Shown here in pieces: positions 38,677 to 49,200 of a stretch of 64,000 nt of DNA. Every line of letters starts with the position of its first letter. The stretch's first letter is position 1. The position numbers were made by a program, and so were the translations under genes. Source of the DNA: Desulfosporosinus sp. Sb-LF (GTDB lineage: Bacteria > Bacillota > Desulfitobacteriia > Desulfitobacteriales > Desulfitobacteriaceae); the NCBI RefSeq assembly GCF_004766055.1, contig NZ_SPQR01000008.1, forward strand, positions 203,557-267,556, read 5' to 3'. Under the pieces are notes generated by a model. The model did not search any database. It saw only the letters and a list, made by a program, of their open reading frames with translations, and was not told the DNA's origin.

Positions 38677-39156
38677 ATGAGATTTAAGAGAGACGACGCG
38701 TTGAAGAAATCCAAGCGTCCTGCTGGTTCTATCGTATTGTATGTTGCCGCTATCGTTGTGACGATCATTGGGGTCGCTTTTTTGGTGACAAATATTGTGC
38801 TGTTCCAAAAAAGCTTGGCTCAATACGTTGCACAAGGGTATGCCGCAGCTGACGTCGCTAGCCAATTAATACCTAGCCAATTGTTACCGGGAATTTATGA
38901 ACCTATCGGTGTCTATGGCGGTATCGCTCTCATTTTGTTTGGAGCCGGTGTGATCAATCAGAAGATTTCAAAAAGCCTAAAAATGTTGGAGGACCTTAGG
39001 GTAGAAGGTGCTGAACTCGATGCCGATGAGATTGATATCGAGGCTTCTGATGTTGATGGGTTAGAACCTAATGGTCTTAAGAGTGGTGAGTTAGGATCGA
39101 GTGAGTTTGAGACGGGTAAGATCGGAACGGACGAGGTCCAAGCCGTCGAGATTTAG
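38677..39156 (+). CDS. Hypothetical membrane protein with acidic quasi-repeat tail
   Basis: A 159-residue protein with two membrane helices (about 20-45 and 76-96) and a very acidic C-terminal tail (about 110-159) of loose repeats of the type SGELGSSEFETGKIGTDEV. ATG 38677 has AAAGGAG 12 bases upstream; the earlier ATG 38653 has none. No family recognised; the tail could bind cations or a basic partner. Confidence 0.65.
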   Translation: MRFKRDDALKKSKRPAGSIVLYVAAIVVTIIGVAFLVTNIVLFQKSLAQYVAQGYAAADVASQLIPSQLLPGIYEPIGVYGGIALILFGAGVINQKISKSLKMLEDLRVEGAELDADEIDIEASDVDGLEPNGLKSGELGSSEFETGKIGTDEVQAVEI

Positions 39157-39309
39157 CTTATGTTATAAGAGCCAAGGCAGTGAGTATAAGATTGTCGTGG
39201 CATCCTTAACGATGCGCAACACGTAATGTTGCAGAGAAATCTTCTCTACACTTGTGTCACTAAGGTTAAGAGAGTTTTTGTTCTAGTGGGTATAAAGAAA
39301 GCAGTTAGT

Positions 39310-39414
39310 ATGGCAGTTCGCAATAATAAGACGTCCAAGAGAAATACCCGTTTGGTTGAGAGACTATCGAAGAATATGGAAGGTACAAGAACAGGTGTTA
39401 CACAAAGTAGATAG
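39310..39414 (+). CDS. Possible small basic protein (34 aa)
   Basis: Reads MAVRNNKTSKRNTRLVERLS and ends TGVTQSR, directly followed by a strong terminator. The ribosome site (GAAAGCAG) is weak. An upstream extension to 39226 is open but lacks a ribosome site. It may be a real small protein or chance. Confidence 0.3.
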   Translation: MAVRNNKTSKRNTRLVERLSKNMEGTRTGVTQSR

Positions 39415-39434
39415 TTAGTTATATTCTGATAGGC

Positions 39435-39481
39435 AAAAAACCCGCTAAATTGATGTGCCAAACATCAGCTAGCGGGTTTTT
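39435..39481. terminator. Bidirectional terminator
   Basis: AAAAACCCGCTA / TAGCGGGTTTTT with an inner TGATGT/ACATCA stem. It separates the plus-strand small frame and the minus-strand PNPOx gene. Confidence 0.85.
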
Positions 39482-39517
39482 ACATTTTGCTTGCAGGAGC
39501 AAATCGGTCAGCTTAAT

Positions 39518-39967
39518 TTAACCTTTATATAGCTCATCGAACATAGCTCTAAAAAAATCAGCAGTTTTTGGGGACCTATGTTTTTTATTTATTCCTTCCG
39601 TGACTATTACTGTAGGAGTGGTATCACTTTTTATTTGTTCAATATCAAATTCAACCATACACATGGCGGCATTACCTTCCATGGGCTCTCTGACAACCCT
39701 TGCAGTACCTTTTATACCCATGGCTATATCGGTTCCTTCTAATACAGTTATAAACGCTTTACCATTGTTTTTAATATTTGTAGTTGTCTGGTGTGATTTC
39801 ACGAGAGCCATTCGGAAAGTTTTATCATTTGGTGCAAAAATTAGATGTACCGGCATAGCGTGTGGGAATCCCTCAGGAGTTAACGTGGAAACCACTACAG
39901 TAGTTAGCTCTTTTTCAAACAAATCAACAATTTCTTCGGGCAAAGAATTACCGATAATTTTGCTCAT
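39518..39967 (-). CDS. Pyridoxamine 5'-phosphate oxidase-like FMN protein
   Basis: A 149-residue split-barrel flavin protein: VSTLTPEGFPHAMPVHLI, KSHQTTTNIKNNGKAFITVL and IKGTARVVREPMEG are typical of the family. It may be a flavin reductase or F420/FMN-dependent enzyme. ATG 39967 follows GAAAGGGGTAATC; the longer frame to 39994 lacks a ribosome site. Confidence 0.82.
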   Translation of the reverse strand: MSKIIGNSLPEEIVDLFEKELTTVVVSTLTPEGFPHAMPVHLIFAPNDKTFRMALVKSHQTTTNIKNNGKAFITVLEGTDIAMGIKGTARVVREPMEGNAAMCMVEFDIEQIKSDTTPTVIVTEGINKKHRSPKTADFFRAMFDELYKG

Positions 39968-40876
39968 ATGATTACCCCTTTCGTTATTTATCAATCTAAT
40001 AGTTTACATGTATTGGAAGAACAGGCGCCGGATTATTTTAAGTGGAAAACAATTAGCAACTCCTATATTTGATTTCTAGTTTTCGACACTTACAGTCTTT
40101 ATTCCTTTGTAAAAAATCACATCTAGCTACTATTTTAATAAGTTCGTTTCTAGCCAATAGGGCTAGAAGCTTCACGTCCCAAAAACGTGGATCGACCCTA
40201 TTTTATTTGCCTTGATGAAATGAACTAGAGTGAAAAACGGGAACACTGCTTAGCAAAACAGTCAGGCACAGCGAGGACCAATGGCTTCAAACTGGTGTTA
40301 CTTAATAATTACGAAAATATGTCTGCACCAAAATTTAGTTATTAAGTCCAAAATATAATAGTTTTATGGAAATTATCAAAAATAAGTGAATATTATTGAT
40401 ATAAAGTGTATTTATATTATAATTAAAAAGCTTGAAATATGAATAAATAAGTAGTAATCTTAGAAAAATAATCCATTCCTTCTTGGGGCGATCTACTTAA
40501 TATAAAATACAGGGCAAAAGCACCAAGAGAAAACCAATAAGATCTCAAATTTCTTTTTAGGAGTATGACTAAACTTGTTGTAGAGAAGCAAAATTACTAT
40601 ATGCATGTTTTGAAAAGAGCTTAAATGTAAATCAAAATGAGGAGTTCCGTCTTTAATAATATGAACTTCACGTTTGATTTTTGTACTGTCTCAATACAGA
40701 AAAGGGTTGACCCTCTAACATTGGTATTACAAGAATGCAGATGATTTAAATTATTGTTCCTCCAAATATATGAGAGAACGGTTTCTTTTAAAAGATATGT
40801 GCACATGATCACAAAAGGGGATTATGTAAACTTATTAGCTGAAGTTGATTCTGTTATGACGTTGTAACTCTCTTCG
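39968..40876. other. Gene-poor A/T-rich region
   Basis: About 900 bases in which I see no convincing gene. Short frames present lack ribosome sites. The only structure is the hairpin at 40156-40202. The A/T content rises between 40320 and 40480. Confidence 0.6.
40156..40202. terminator. Two-tier hairpin with T-tract
   Basis: AATAGGG pairs with CCCTATT and inside it CACGT pairs with ACGTG around CCCAAAA, followed by TTATTT. Likely a terminator whose gene has been lost, or a small structured RNA. Confidence 0.5.
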
Positions 40877-41089
40877 ATGCAAACACATAGTCACGTACCC
40901 ATGGCAAAGGTAAATAGTGAGCAAGCCCAGACCGAATTTAAGAGCGTTCAAGAGGATTACCGAATCCTGCGGGATAATATGATTAACCTTATAAATGATG
41001 GGAATTATGATGAAGCAGGAAAAGTCTTTGAACAAGCTCTAAAAACGAATGACAATGGAAAGATTTATTTCTCTACACAATGCAATTAA
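40877..41089 (+). pseudogene. Chemoreceptor four-helix-bundle remnant
   Basis: The frame has FKSVQEDYRILRDNMINLIN and DGNYDEAGKVFEQALK, which match the ligand-binding helical bundle of methyl-accepting chemotaxis proteins. There is no signal/membrane segment upstream (in-frame TAA at 40865) and no HAMP or signalling domain downstream. A fragment only. Confidence 0.4.
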
Positions 41090-41208
41090 GCTAGATAAAG
41101 TATTCGCATTCACGAAATTTCAGGAGTTGACGGTTATTGTTCATTTTGAATGGTATTTACTAAATGAACGAAACAATTAACTACCCGTGTAAATAGGAGG
41201 GTTAACAG

Positions 41209-41481
41209 ATGAAAATCAATAGAACCGCACAGGCTGGAGCTATAGAGTCCAGCGATGTACTGGTTACAGTTGCGCCAAATCCTGATGGTGGGATTAAGGT
41301 TGAACTTGAAACGAAACGAGTAATTCAGAAACAATTCGGAAAACAGATTGAGAAAGTAATTCTAGAAACTGCAGAAAAACTTGGAGTCGAGGATGTAGTC
41401 ATTAAAGCTCAGGACAAAGGAGCTTTGGATTATACTTATAGAGCAAGAGTTCAGGCAGCGATTGAAAGAGCTTTGTTTTAA
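41209..41481 (+). CDS. citD: Citrate lyase acyl carrier protein (gamma subunit)
   Basis: A 90-residue protein carrying the 2'-(5''-phosphoribosyl)-3'-dephospho-CoA prosthetic group of citrate lyase. It has the family start INRTAQAGAIESSDVLVTV with the attachment-site serine in ESSD, followed by KVELETKRVIQKQFG. First of three genes in order citD-citE-citF, 43 bases ahead of citE. RBS GGAGGG. Confidence 0.95.
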   Translation: MKINRTAQAGAIESSDVLVTVAPNPDGGIKVELETKRVIQKQFGKQIEKVILETAEKLGVEDVVIKAQDKGALDYTYRARVQAAIERALF

Positions 41482-41524
41482 ACCTTTAGATGATGTCTAA
41501 GATGATATGTAAAGGAGTATCGAT

Positions 41525-42229
41525 ATGATTCAAAACAGGAGTATGCTCATTATTCCGGGGAATAACCCCAAGCGGCTTCAAAATGCACCCGTGTTTAATC
41601 CGGATTTGCTTGTGCTTGATCTGGCAGATGGGGTGAAGATTGAAGCTAAAGATAGTGCTCGTTTGCTCGTTAAAGAGGCCATCAGCTTTATGGATTATGA
41701 GAAGGTTCAAATTGTGGTGCGAATCAATTCTCTGCAATCGGGTTTCGGGGCTAAAGATATTGAAGTGATTTCCCAAGTGCAACCTGCTGCCTTAATGATT
41801 CCTCAAGCGAGCATGGAGCAGCTTCAAAACGTTGATAAGGTTTTGGCCACATCTGAAGAGAAAGCTGGGCTTAAACAAGGGAGCATTCGATTGATTCCGG
41901 TGATTGAAACCGCGAAGGCACTGGAAGAGGTTTCCTCAGTTCTTAGTGCATCACCTCGAGTCATCGGTCTCTTTTTTAATGCCGAAGGTTTGGCTAAAGA
42001 ACTGGGAATGACCCGAAGTAAAGAAGGCGACGAAATCCTCTATGCCCGGAGCAAGATTTCCATGGCTTGCCGTGTTGCGGGCTTAAATAGCTTTGATACC
42101 GCGTTTACCGATGGCAACGATTATGAGGGCTTAGAGAAGGATTCTTTTAATGCTCGTAATCTTGGCTTCACTGGTAAAGCCGCCATCGATGGTAGGCAAA
42201 TCGATACGATTCATAAAATCTTTGTTTAA
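41525..42229 (+). CDS. citE: Citrate lyase beta-subunit-like protein, short form
   Basis: A 234-residue TIM-barrel protein, expected to cleave citryl-thioester to oxaloacetate and acetyl-thioester. Present are RSMLIIPGNNPKRLQ, VVRINSLQSGFG, IPVIETAKALEEV and TGKAAIDGRQIDTIH. It is about 55 residues shorter than usual CitE, ending just after the IDGRQI block. The conserved DLEDAV metal/substrate motif is DLADGV here, and the usual I(N/H)P before the arginine/glutamine helix is missing. Context between citD and citF supports a real subunit, but catalytic capacity is uncertain. RBS AAAGGAG. Confidence 0.88.
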   Translation: MIQNRSMLIIPGNNPKRLQNAPVFNPDLLVLDLADGVKIEAKDSARLLVKEAISFMDYEKVQIVVRINSLQSGFGAKDIEVISQVQPAALMIPQASMEQLQNVDKVLATSEEKAGLKQGSIRLIPVIETAKALEEVSSVLSASPRVIGLFFNAEGLAKELGMTRSKEGDEILYARSKISMACRVAGLNSFDTAFTDGNDYEGLEKDSFNARNLGFTGKAAIDGRQIDTIHKIFV

Positions 42230-42253
42230 TCTAACAGAAACGAGGGGTATCGC

Positions 42254-43795
42254 ATGAAAAATAGTGCAGGACGTGAAATTCCAGAACAAATAGAGGGCTA
42301 TGGCCAAGTGAAACCCTTTGGGGGCGCTTTTGCTAATTATGGTGAACGCTCTAAAACATCTGTGAAACTACATTCCGTAAAACCGGGTGAGAACAAACTC
42401 GTGGAAACCATCGATGAGGTTCTGGACAAAGTCGGAATTAAGGATGGCATGACGGTTTCCTTCCACCATCATCTGAGAAATGGAGACTTCGTGATCAATC
42501 TAGTCATGGAGGCTATTGCGAAACGAGGAGTTAAAGATATTACGGTTGCTGCTACCGGTATTTTCAAGATCCATGAACCACTTGTCGAGTATATTAAACG
42601 TGGAATTATTACCGGAATTTCGGTAAACTACATCGCCCCAGGGCCTGTAGCAACGGCTATTTCTAAAGGATTCTTAAAAAAGCCAGCTGTTCTAATGAGT
42701 CATGGGGGGCGGCCTCGGGCTATTGAGAGTGGAGACTTGCATATCGATATTGCCTTTATCGCTGCACCAATCGCAGATTTTTATGGCAATATGAACGGAG
42801 TTCAGGGGAAATCCGCTTGCGGAACGTTGGCTTATGCAATTCCAGATGCACAGTATGCGGATTGTGTCGTTGCTGTTACGGATAATCTCGTGCCCTACCC
42901 GGCTTTCCCCATCGAGATTACTCAAGATTTTGTGGATTATGTCGTGAAGGTCGAATCGATTGGTGATCCGAATGGAATCGTCTCTGGAACTCTAACGGTT
43001 ACCAAAGATCCCGTAGGTTTACGTATTGCCAAACTTGCGGCTCAAGTGATTGAAGCAACAGGATATATCAAAGAGGGTATGTCCTTTCAGACTGGTGCAG
43101 GCGGAACTTCCTTAGCCGTTGCCGCTGAAGTTCGGAGGTTCATGAAGGAAAAAAACGTGGTTGGAAGCTTTGCAGCTGGTGGAATCACTGGTTACATGGT
43201 CGATATGCTCAACGAGGGGCTTTTCCGTGCACTTTTTGATGTTCAGTGCTTTGACTTAAAAGCGATTGCTTCAATGCGTGATAATGTTAAACACCAAAAA
43301 ATGAGCGGTTCACTCTATGGAAACCCGCATAACAAAGGTGCAGTCGTTAATAATCTAGATGTAATGATTCTAGGAGCTACTGAGATTGATACCAACTTTA
43401 ACGTGAATGTAGTTACAGGTTCTGACGGGATCATTATTGGGGCTTCAGGTGGGCATAATGATACTGCCGCAGGTTCAAAACTTGCTATCGTGGTTACGAA
43501 CTTAACAAAGGGGCGCCTTCCCGTTGTTAAAGATCAAGTATTCACGATCACCACCCCAGGAGAGACGATCGATGTGCTTGTCACAGAACGTGGGATTGCG
43601 GTTAATCCTGCACGACAAGATCTGATTGAAAAACTTAAAGAAACTGACCTTCCGATCGTCCCGATTGAAGAATTAAAAAACATTGCAGAACGTTTAACGG
43701 GTAAGCCGGAACCGATTGAGTTAACCGATAAAATTGTCGCAATAGTTGAGTACCGAGATGGAACCGTAATTGACGTGGTTAAGAAACCAAACTAA
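42254..43795 (+). CDS. citF: Citrate lyase alpha subunit (citrate:acetyl-ACP transferase)
   Basis: A 513-residue CoA-transferase-like subunit that swaps acetyl for citryl on CitD. It starts KNSAGREIPEQIEGYGQ and contains SFHHHLRNGDFVINLVMEAI, APGPVATAISKG, GAGGTSLAVAAEVR and the C-terminal NVVTGSDGIIIGASGGH. Length and sequence are standard. No citC ligase, citX or citG genes follow, so the prosthetic-group genes must be elsewhere. Confidence 0.96.
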   Translation: MKNSAGREIPEQIEGYGQVKPFGGAFANYGERSKTSVKLHSVKPGENKLVETIDEVLDKVGIKDGMTVSFHHHLRNGDFVINLVMEAIAKRGVKDITVAATGIFKIHEPLVEYIKRGIITGISVNYIAPGPVATAISKGFLKKPAVLMSHGGRPRAIESGDLHIDIAFIAAPIADFYGNMNGVQGKSACGTLAYAIPDAQYADCVVAVTDNLVPYPAFPIEITQDFVDYVVKVESIGDPNGIVSGTLTVTKDPVGLRIAKLAAQVIEATGYIKEGMSFQTGAGGTSLAVAAEVRRFMKEKNVVGSFAAGGITGYMVDMLNEGLFRALFDVQCFDLKAIASMRDNVKHQKMSGSLYGNPHNKGAVVNNLDVMILGATEIDTNFNVNVVTGSDGIIIGASGGHNDTAAGSKLAIVVTNLTKGRLPVVKDQVFTITTPGETIDVLVTERGIAVNPARQDLIEKLKETDLPIVPIEELKNIAERLTGKPEPIELTDKIVAIVEYRDGTVIDVVKKPN

Positions 43796-44465
43796 ACGGT
43801 ACAGAGAAACACCTTGTGTCGGCAACTACGACCGTGGGTAGCGTGACCTTTGCTGGTGGTGACGGCTAACATTGGCAACCATTGCTAATGGTGCCTCCGA
43901 TACTATCACAATTGTAGTCAGCTGTTTAATAACGTTATCTTTTGACCCCTCTGTTAATAACTCGTTTTTGGGTGGCCAACCTTTTTTCCGGGGTATTATC
44001 CCTGATTCAATTAGGCGTTGTTTATTGTTGTTGGCGAGTTATGAGTTGTTTAATTACTTTTTGCTAGAAAACCCAAAATGCTTACTCCCATTTTTAGCCA
44101 TACACAGACCCCCTATGATAGATGTTTATTCTACCATAGGGGGTCTGTTGTTTTCACTGGTCCGATTTTAGGGTTCAGTTCACCAGCCTGAAATGTTCTT
44201 TTTTCTATGAATTAAGCTTGTTAGATGGGCAATGGAGAAATCTATTGGTTCCTCACTGAAGTGTACATAAGTGCATCGGAACAGATTTCTATAGACAAAC
44301 AGCTAACTACAGAGCCAACACCTTTAAAAAAAGGAAGATAAAAAGCAAATCATTCATATTAACAAATCTAGAAAATACAATGTTATTATCTTGAGTTTTT
44401 AGACAACCCCTGACGTTAATAGAAATTAGCATTTCTGACAAATCTCACTGGGGGAGAATGATTTT
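43796..44465. other. Intergenic gap before the vWA-tubulin-like operon
   Basis: 670 bases without a credible gene. A short plus-strand frame at 43872 has no ribosome site. One strong terminator is at 44104-44148; the last 300 bases presumably hold the promoter of the next operon, but I cannot name boxes with confidence. Confidence 0.6.
44104..44148. terminator. Strong hairpin in the citF-vWA gap
   Basis: ACAGACCCCCTATG pairs with CATAGGGGGTCTGT across 17 bases, then TGTTTT. It separates the citrate lyase genes from the following operon. Confidence 0.8.
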
Positions 44466-46256
44466 ATGAACGCTGGAAAGAGAATTACGGCGCTTTTAGT
44501 CTTGAGTATGTTTCTAATAGCTATGTCTCTTTATCCTGTGATGGCACAAAGCACCTCCGGCGATAACGGCAAGAAAACTATGAATCTTGTCATTGTACTG
44601 GACCGTACGGGAAGTTTACAGCAATCAGACCCGAATAGGTTGTCTCAGGAAGCTGCTAAGTTAATCGTTGATTTGATGGTTCAAAATGGGAGTAAGATTG
44701 GATTAGTTCAATATACAGATAAGGTTACCGACCGACTGGATATAACCGATATAAACGGTCAAGGAGAAAAAAATAAACTTAAATCTTACATTGATGGGTT
44801 AGGTGTGCCGAAAGGACAAAGCACCGATAGTTCAACCGGCCTTAAGGAAGGGGTTTCGATGCTTGCCGGATTACAGATGTTAGAAAATCCGGTCATAGTA
44901 CTCTTAACCGATGGGAAGAACGATTTTAATGGAAGTGACAGAAACCAAGATATTTCGCAACGTGACATGAAACAAGCTCTGGATATAGCCAAGAATAAGG
45001 AGATTCTCATCTATACCATTGGCCTAAATGCAGATGGCTCCGTCGATAAGAATATGTTGTCACGTATTGCAAAGGAGACTGGAGGTAAGTCGTACATCGT
45101 TGATAAGGCCAACGATCTTCCGGATATAATCAGCAATGTCTATACGGATGCTCTGGGCTACAAATTATTGTCCCTCGGCTCGGACAGGAATGCCTTGAGT
45201 GGAAATTTTGAGACCTACGATTTTGACGTTACTAATAGCAGTGTGGCAGAAGCCAATGTCGTGATTTACAAGAACAGGGATGTACTAGTCAAGTTAATTA
45301 AGCCAGATGGTACAGAGGCTTCCTGGGACAACGATAGGTTTATCGCATCACCCTCCCAGAATTATATGTCCTATAAAATTCTAAATCCTAATCAAGGCCA
45401 ATGGAAGTTAATGGTCAAGGGAACCCGGAATGACGAGATTAAGATCAGCCTGCTTTATAACTATGATTTAGTGATCCACATGGATCAGCTTTCGTCAAGT
45501 AGTTTTACCGGTGCGGAAATCCCAGTGAAAGTAAACTTTATGCGACAAGGTAGGGCAATTGAGGATAAGAACTTGTACAAGGACATGTCAGCAGTGGCCG
45601 TTGTCGAGAATAGTTCTGCCAATACCTCAGAGAAAGTACCTCTTACTGCCGGGGAAAAGTATTATCAAGGGAAAATCAAGTTCGAACAACCAGGAAACTA
45701 TAGCGTCTATGTGCTAGCAGAAGGAAAGGCCTTAACCAGAAAGAGTGGTCCCCAAACGATACAGGTTACAGAGAAAAATGTGCCGGTAATGGCGTCCCCT
45801 AAGAACCTCATTCCCTGGAAAAAGCTTCTCTACACTTTGCTAGGGATCATAGGAGCGACTGCCTTTGTTATTCTCCTGCTGAAAGGGATTCCGAAGTTAA
45901 TTGAAAATGCCAAGCCCAAGCTTCTTTTCGGCAAAATCAATCTTAGAGTCATAAATACTACAACTGGTGTGGAAGAAATGCAGCAAAGCAAAACTCTGGC
46001 TCCTTACGGGACTTCAGTTACCATAAGTAAATTAGCAGAGAATCCCGCTAGTACGCTAAACACTATAGTCATTGCAAGAAAGGCGCAAGGAGTCTACCTT
46101 ACCTACAGTGAAGCGGGCAGTAAGGATTTATCAGTGAGCGTCAATGGAGATAAAGTTGCACCAGGACAGATCGTTCTACTGACCAATGGATGTTCCCTTC
46201 GGGTTGTGGCGGTTGTAGACTCAATTAAAGTATTCGGGAGATTTAGTGAGTTTTAA
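44466..46256 (+). CDS. Secreted, membrane-anchored von Willebrand A protein
   Basis: A 596-residue protein: signal peptide (about 1-27), vWA domain (about 38-235), beta-rich extracellular region (about 240-435), one TM helix (about 454-472) and a cytosolic beta domain (about 480-596) that could be FHA- or SH3-like. The metal site is DRTGS (46-50; Thr48 in place of the usual Ser), a Thr in the 120-124 segment and Asp149 in LLTDGKND. Such domains bind ligands through a metal ion. It is first of three genes; the tubulin-like gene starts 33 bases later. RBS GGGGGAG. The cytosolic tail could contact the next two products (inference). Confidence 0.88.
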   Translation: MNAGKRITALLVLSMFLIAMSLYPVMAQSTSGDNGKKTMNLVIVLDRTGSLQQSDPNRLSQEAAKLIVDLMVQNGSKIGLVQYTDKVTDRLDITDINGQGEKNKLKSYIDGLGVPKGQSTDSSTGLKEGVSMLAGLQMLENPVIVLLTDGKNDFNGSDRNQDISQRDMKQALDIAKNKEILIYTIGLNADGSVDKNMLSRIAKETGGKSYIVDKANDLPDIISNVYTDALGYKLLSLGSDRNALSGNFETYDFDVTNSSVAEANVVIYKNRDVLVKLIKPDGTEASWDNDRFIASPSQNYMSYKILNPNQGQWKLMVKGTRNDEIKISLLYNYDLVIHMDQLSSSSFTGAEIPVKVNFMRQGRAIEDKNLYKDMSAVAVVENSSANTSEKVPLTAGEKYYQGKIKFEQPGNYSVYVLAEGKALTRKSGPQTIQVTEKNVPVMASPKNLIPWKKLLYTLLGIIGATAFVILLLKGIPKLIENAKPKLLFGKINLRVINTTTGVEEMQQSKTLAPYGTSVTISKLAENPASTLNTIVIARKAQGVYLTYSEAGSKDLSVSVNGDKVAPGQIVLLTNGCSLRVVAVVDSIKVFGRFSEF

Positions 46257-46289
46257 ATCTATAAACAAAACTAGGATGGTGTATGGGCA

Positions 46290-49200
46290 ATGGATATGCG
46301 TTTGGCGGAAAATCTCAACCAGCTCCGGCTCAATAAAAGCGGTATAACCAGTGACCTTTCCAGGGTTGATGCTATCCCTAATCCAATCCTAGTCATTGGG
46401 TTGGGGGGGACAGGTGTAACAGCTCTGAGCAAAGTGAAGAATGCCGTTTACCGCCGTTTTAACTTGCCCCGTGACAGTGCGACCGGCCACGACAAAGACA
46501 AACCGGAAAATATTGAGTACCTTGGCTTGGATGCGGATGAGCATATAGTTTATGACGATGATAAAAATTCTGGCCGGTCTATCGAGCTTAACACCTCGAC
46601 TGAGTTTCTACGGATTTATACCCCTGCAGTGCCCAGGATGCTAGCTAATCGGGCCGGTCTGCCCCGCACAATCACGGACTGGTTAAGTCCAAATTTGAGC
46701 CCGAACGATTTTGACCAAGGCGCTAATGGAATTCGCCAGATGGGTCGATTAGCCTTATTCTTACGGATTACAGATGTTGTTAATATGATTGAGCGTAAGT
46801 TAAACAGCCTACTACAAGGTAAGAAAGGTAATCTTTATGTCTTTATATTAAGTGGTGTATCCGGGGGCACGGGTGGCGGAACCTTTATTGATATTCCCTA
46901 TATTGTCCGATGTGTTGCCCAGCAGCTTGGTGCCTTAGATAGGCTAAAGATTATAGGCTATTTATTTTTGCCCGATGTAAATATGAAGGAAAACAAAGCC
47001 GACTTTGTCCAATCCAATGGCTTCGCGGCTCTGAAAGAACTAGATTACTGGATGACAGACCACGGCCAGCCATTTGTCCAGGAGTATACTAATAATTACT
47101 CTCACAGCTCCGTTGCCACTCCGTACGATTACTGTTACCTGATTTCTTCGATTGACAAGAATAACGTCTTATTAACGGACCTCAAAAGCACCTGCATGGA
47201 AATCGTCAGTGAAAACTTGGTACATTTTATCAGTAAAGGTAAGGTTCAGAACACGACGTTTACCCTGCCCGCTTTCTTGTCTAACCTGGATCAAATTAAA
47301 CTTAATGTTTTTTCTGGTATGAAACCTCCATTTCAAGCTAATTACGAGTACTTTATCCTTGGGGCTAGCTCCTATGAGATTCCAATCGAACAAATGATGA
47401 ACTATGCCGCCTACATTTTAATGGAGCGGATTAACGTCATTTACGAGAACGATCCAGGCGCAGGGGACATAGGTGCCTTTCTCGAAAAGTTAGAGTTGGG
47501 TCATGAGGATTTAATCGACCGTTATTTTGCCGACGGTCTGAGCCTTTTAACCGAGTGGCAGCAAAATCCTTACTACAGTACTGAAAACGCAGGAAAAGTT
47601 GATCTGGATGGACAGCTGACAAAAGAAATGCGGGCTTTCCTAGACCACCTTCAAGACAGCAAAAATAGATCTAATGCCAAGGAAGCTGCCGAAAATTTGA
47701 AGGAGAGAATTAGGAAAGAACTAGATCAGTTATTCGTCAATCCAGAAAAGGGGCCGATTTTTGTTAACCGGTTGCTCTTCTCACCTGTCGGAGATTGTGT
47801 TCTGCGTAGAATTAATCAGTTAATGCATGATGCTGAGCAGGAACAGAAAAACAAGGAGAGCGAAAGGCAGATAAGGAAAAAAAGTGCAGCCAATCTCTTC
47901 TCAAAAACCCTTCCTTCATTGTTCAATTTCAGTCGTAAAAACAACTGGGAAAAGTATGTCCAGACCAAGATTGAGGAGTATAAAGCTGCCTTAAAGGCCA
48001 AAGTAATCAATGACCTTGTAATGCCGATGTATGAGGAACTTGCTAACGATCTTCGAGAGCTTAACGCAGGAACCTACCAAGTCTGGGTTGATCTTCTCAA
48101 ACAACTCAAGGAAGTCTTGAAGGCCAATGCGGAGATCGTTGAGGCTTCTACCTGGAGTGGTCTTGACCCAAAGGATTGGATCAAAGCAATTGGCGAAATG
48201 TTCAATGATAGGAGCTGGGAACAAATTCTCCATATAACCCAGGAGTTTTTGATAGACCTGCAAAAAAATTCGGTTTTTTGGATCGATAATCAGGGCAAAG
48301 AGGCTGTTAGAATTCTGTCAGCGTTCGTTTCCAACAAGTTCAGCGAGGTGGCCCTAAAAAGCTTGGAAACCTATTTGCAAGAGAACTATGGAAACCTGCC
48401 ATTTGATGAGATCGTATCACTGGAAATTGGTCCTAAATTACATAGTGGCTCAGCCCCGATTTTTCATATGGATAACACCGTGACCGCGAGTTTGAACGAC
48501 TTCCCCACCCACTTTACAGTTTCGATCCCGGAGAATTGCGAAAAACTACATAGTGCCTTTTTAAACTATATGGAAAAGGCTGAGGTTAAAGGTACCCCGG
48601 AACAAGTCGCTAGTAGCGAAGTAAAACACAGCATATACTGGGTGAACACCTCGATTGGAGTTCCCCTCTTTGCCTACAGTAGACTTAGGAGTCTAGAGGC
48701 GATGTATGAATACCGGGCCCCGAATGACCCTGGTATCCACCTGCGCGACGAATGGCGTGCCTTTCCTTCGCCTTTTCCCGATAAGGCTGATCCAGCGAAT
48801 CGAATGGACAGGAATCGAGACAAAAGGGAGTTGTTCAAGCGAGCTTTAGAAATTGGAATCATCCTAGAAGACAGTAACGTTAAACCGAAGTTTACGATAA
48901 AGCAACTTCCGACGGTAACCGTTCAGAATCGTTCCCGGATTTTTGACCTGTCTGTACGACGAATTCCAATTTTCCAAAGTATCGATCTTGAAACAGCGGA
49001 GGACAACTTTTTGCGGGTACCCAGTTACTCGGAAATTGTAAAACGGCAGCTCGATGAACTTGAGCACGTAGACCTAGAACTTGAGAGACTGGAAACAATT
49101 AATCGGGAAGAAAAATTGAAGCGGGAGAGGCTGAATGATTTAATTTTGGCCTTGGTAAGCGGAACCCTATACTGGGCAGGCCCCAAGCTGCTTTATCGTA

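Noticed and set aside
40480..40560. ACAGGGCAAAAGC resembling the start of a cyclic-di-GMP-I riboswitch before a chemoreceptor remnant
   Set aside because: The second conserved block (GACGCAAAGCC-like) and the tetraloop-receptor stems are absent.
43872..44171. 99-codon plus-strand frame
   Set aside because: No ribosome site, unusual composition and overlap with a strong terminator.
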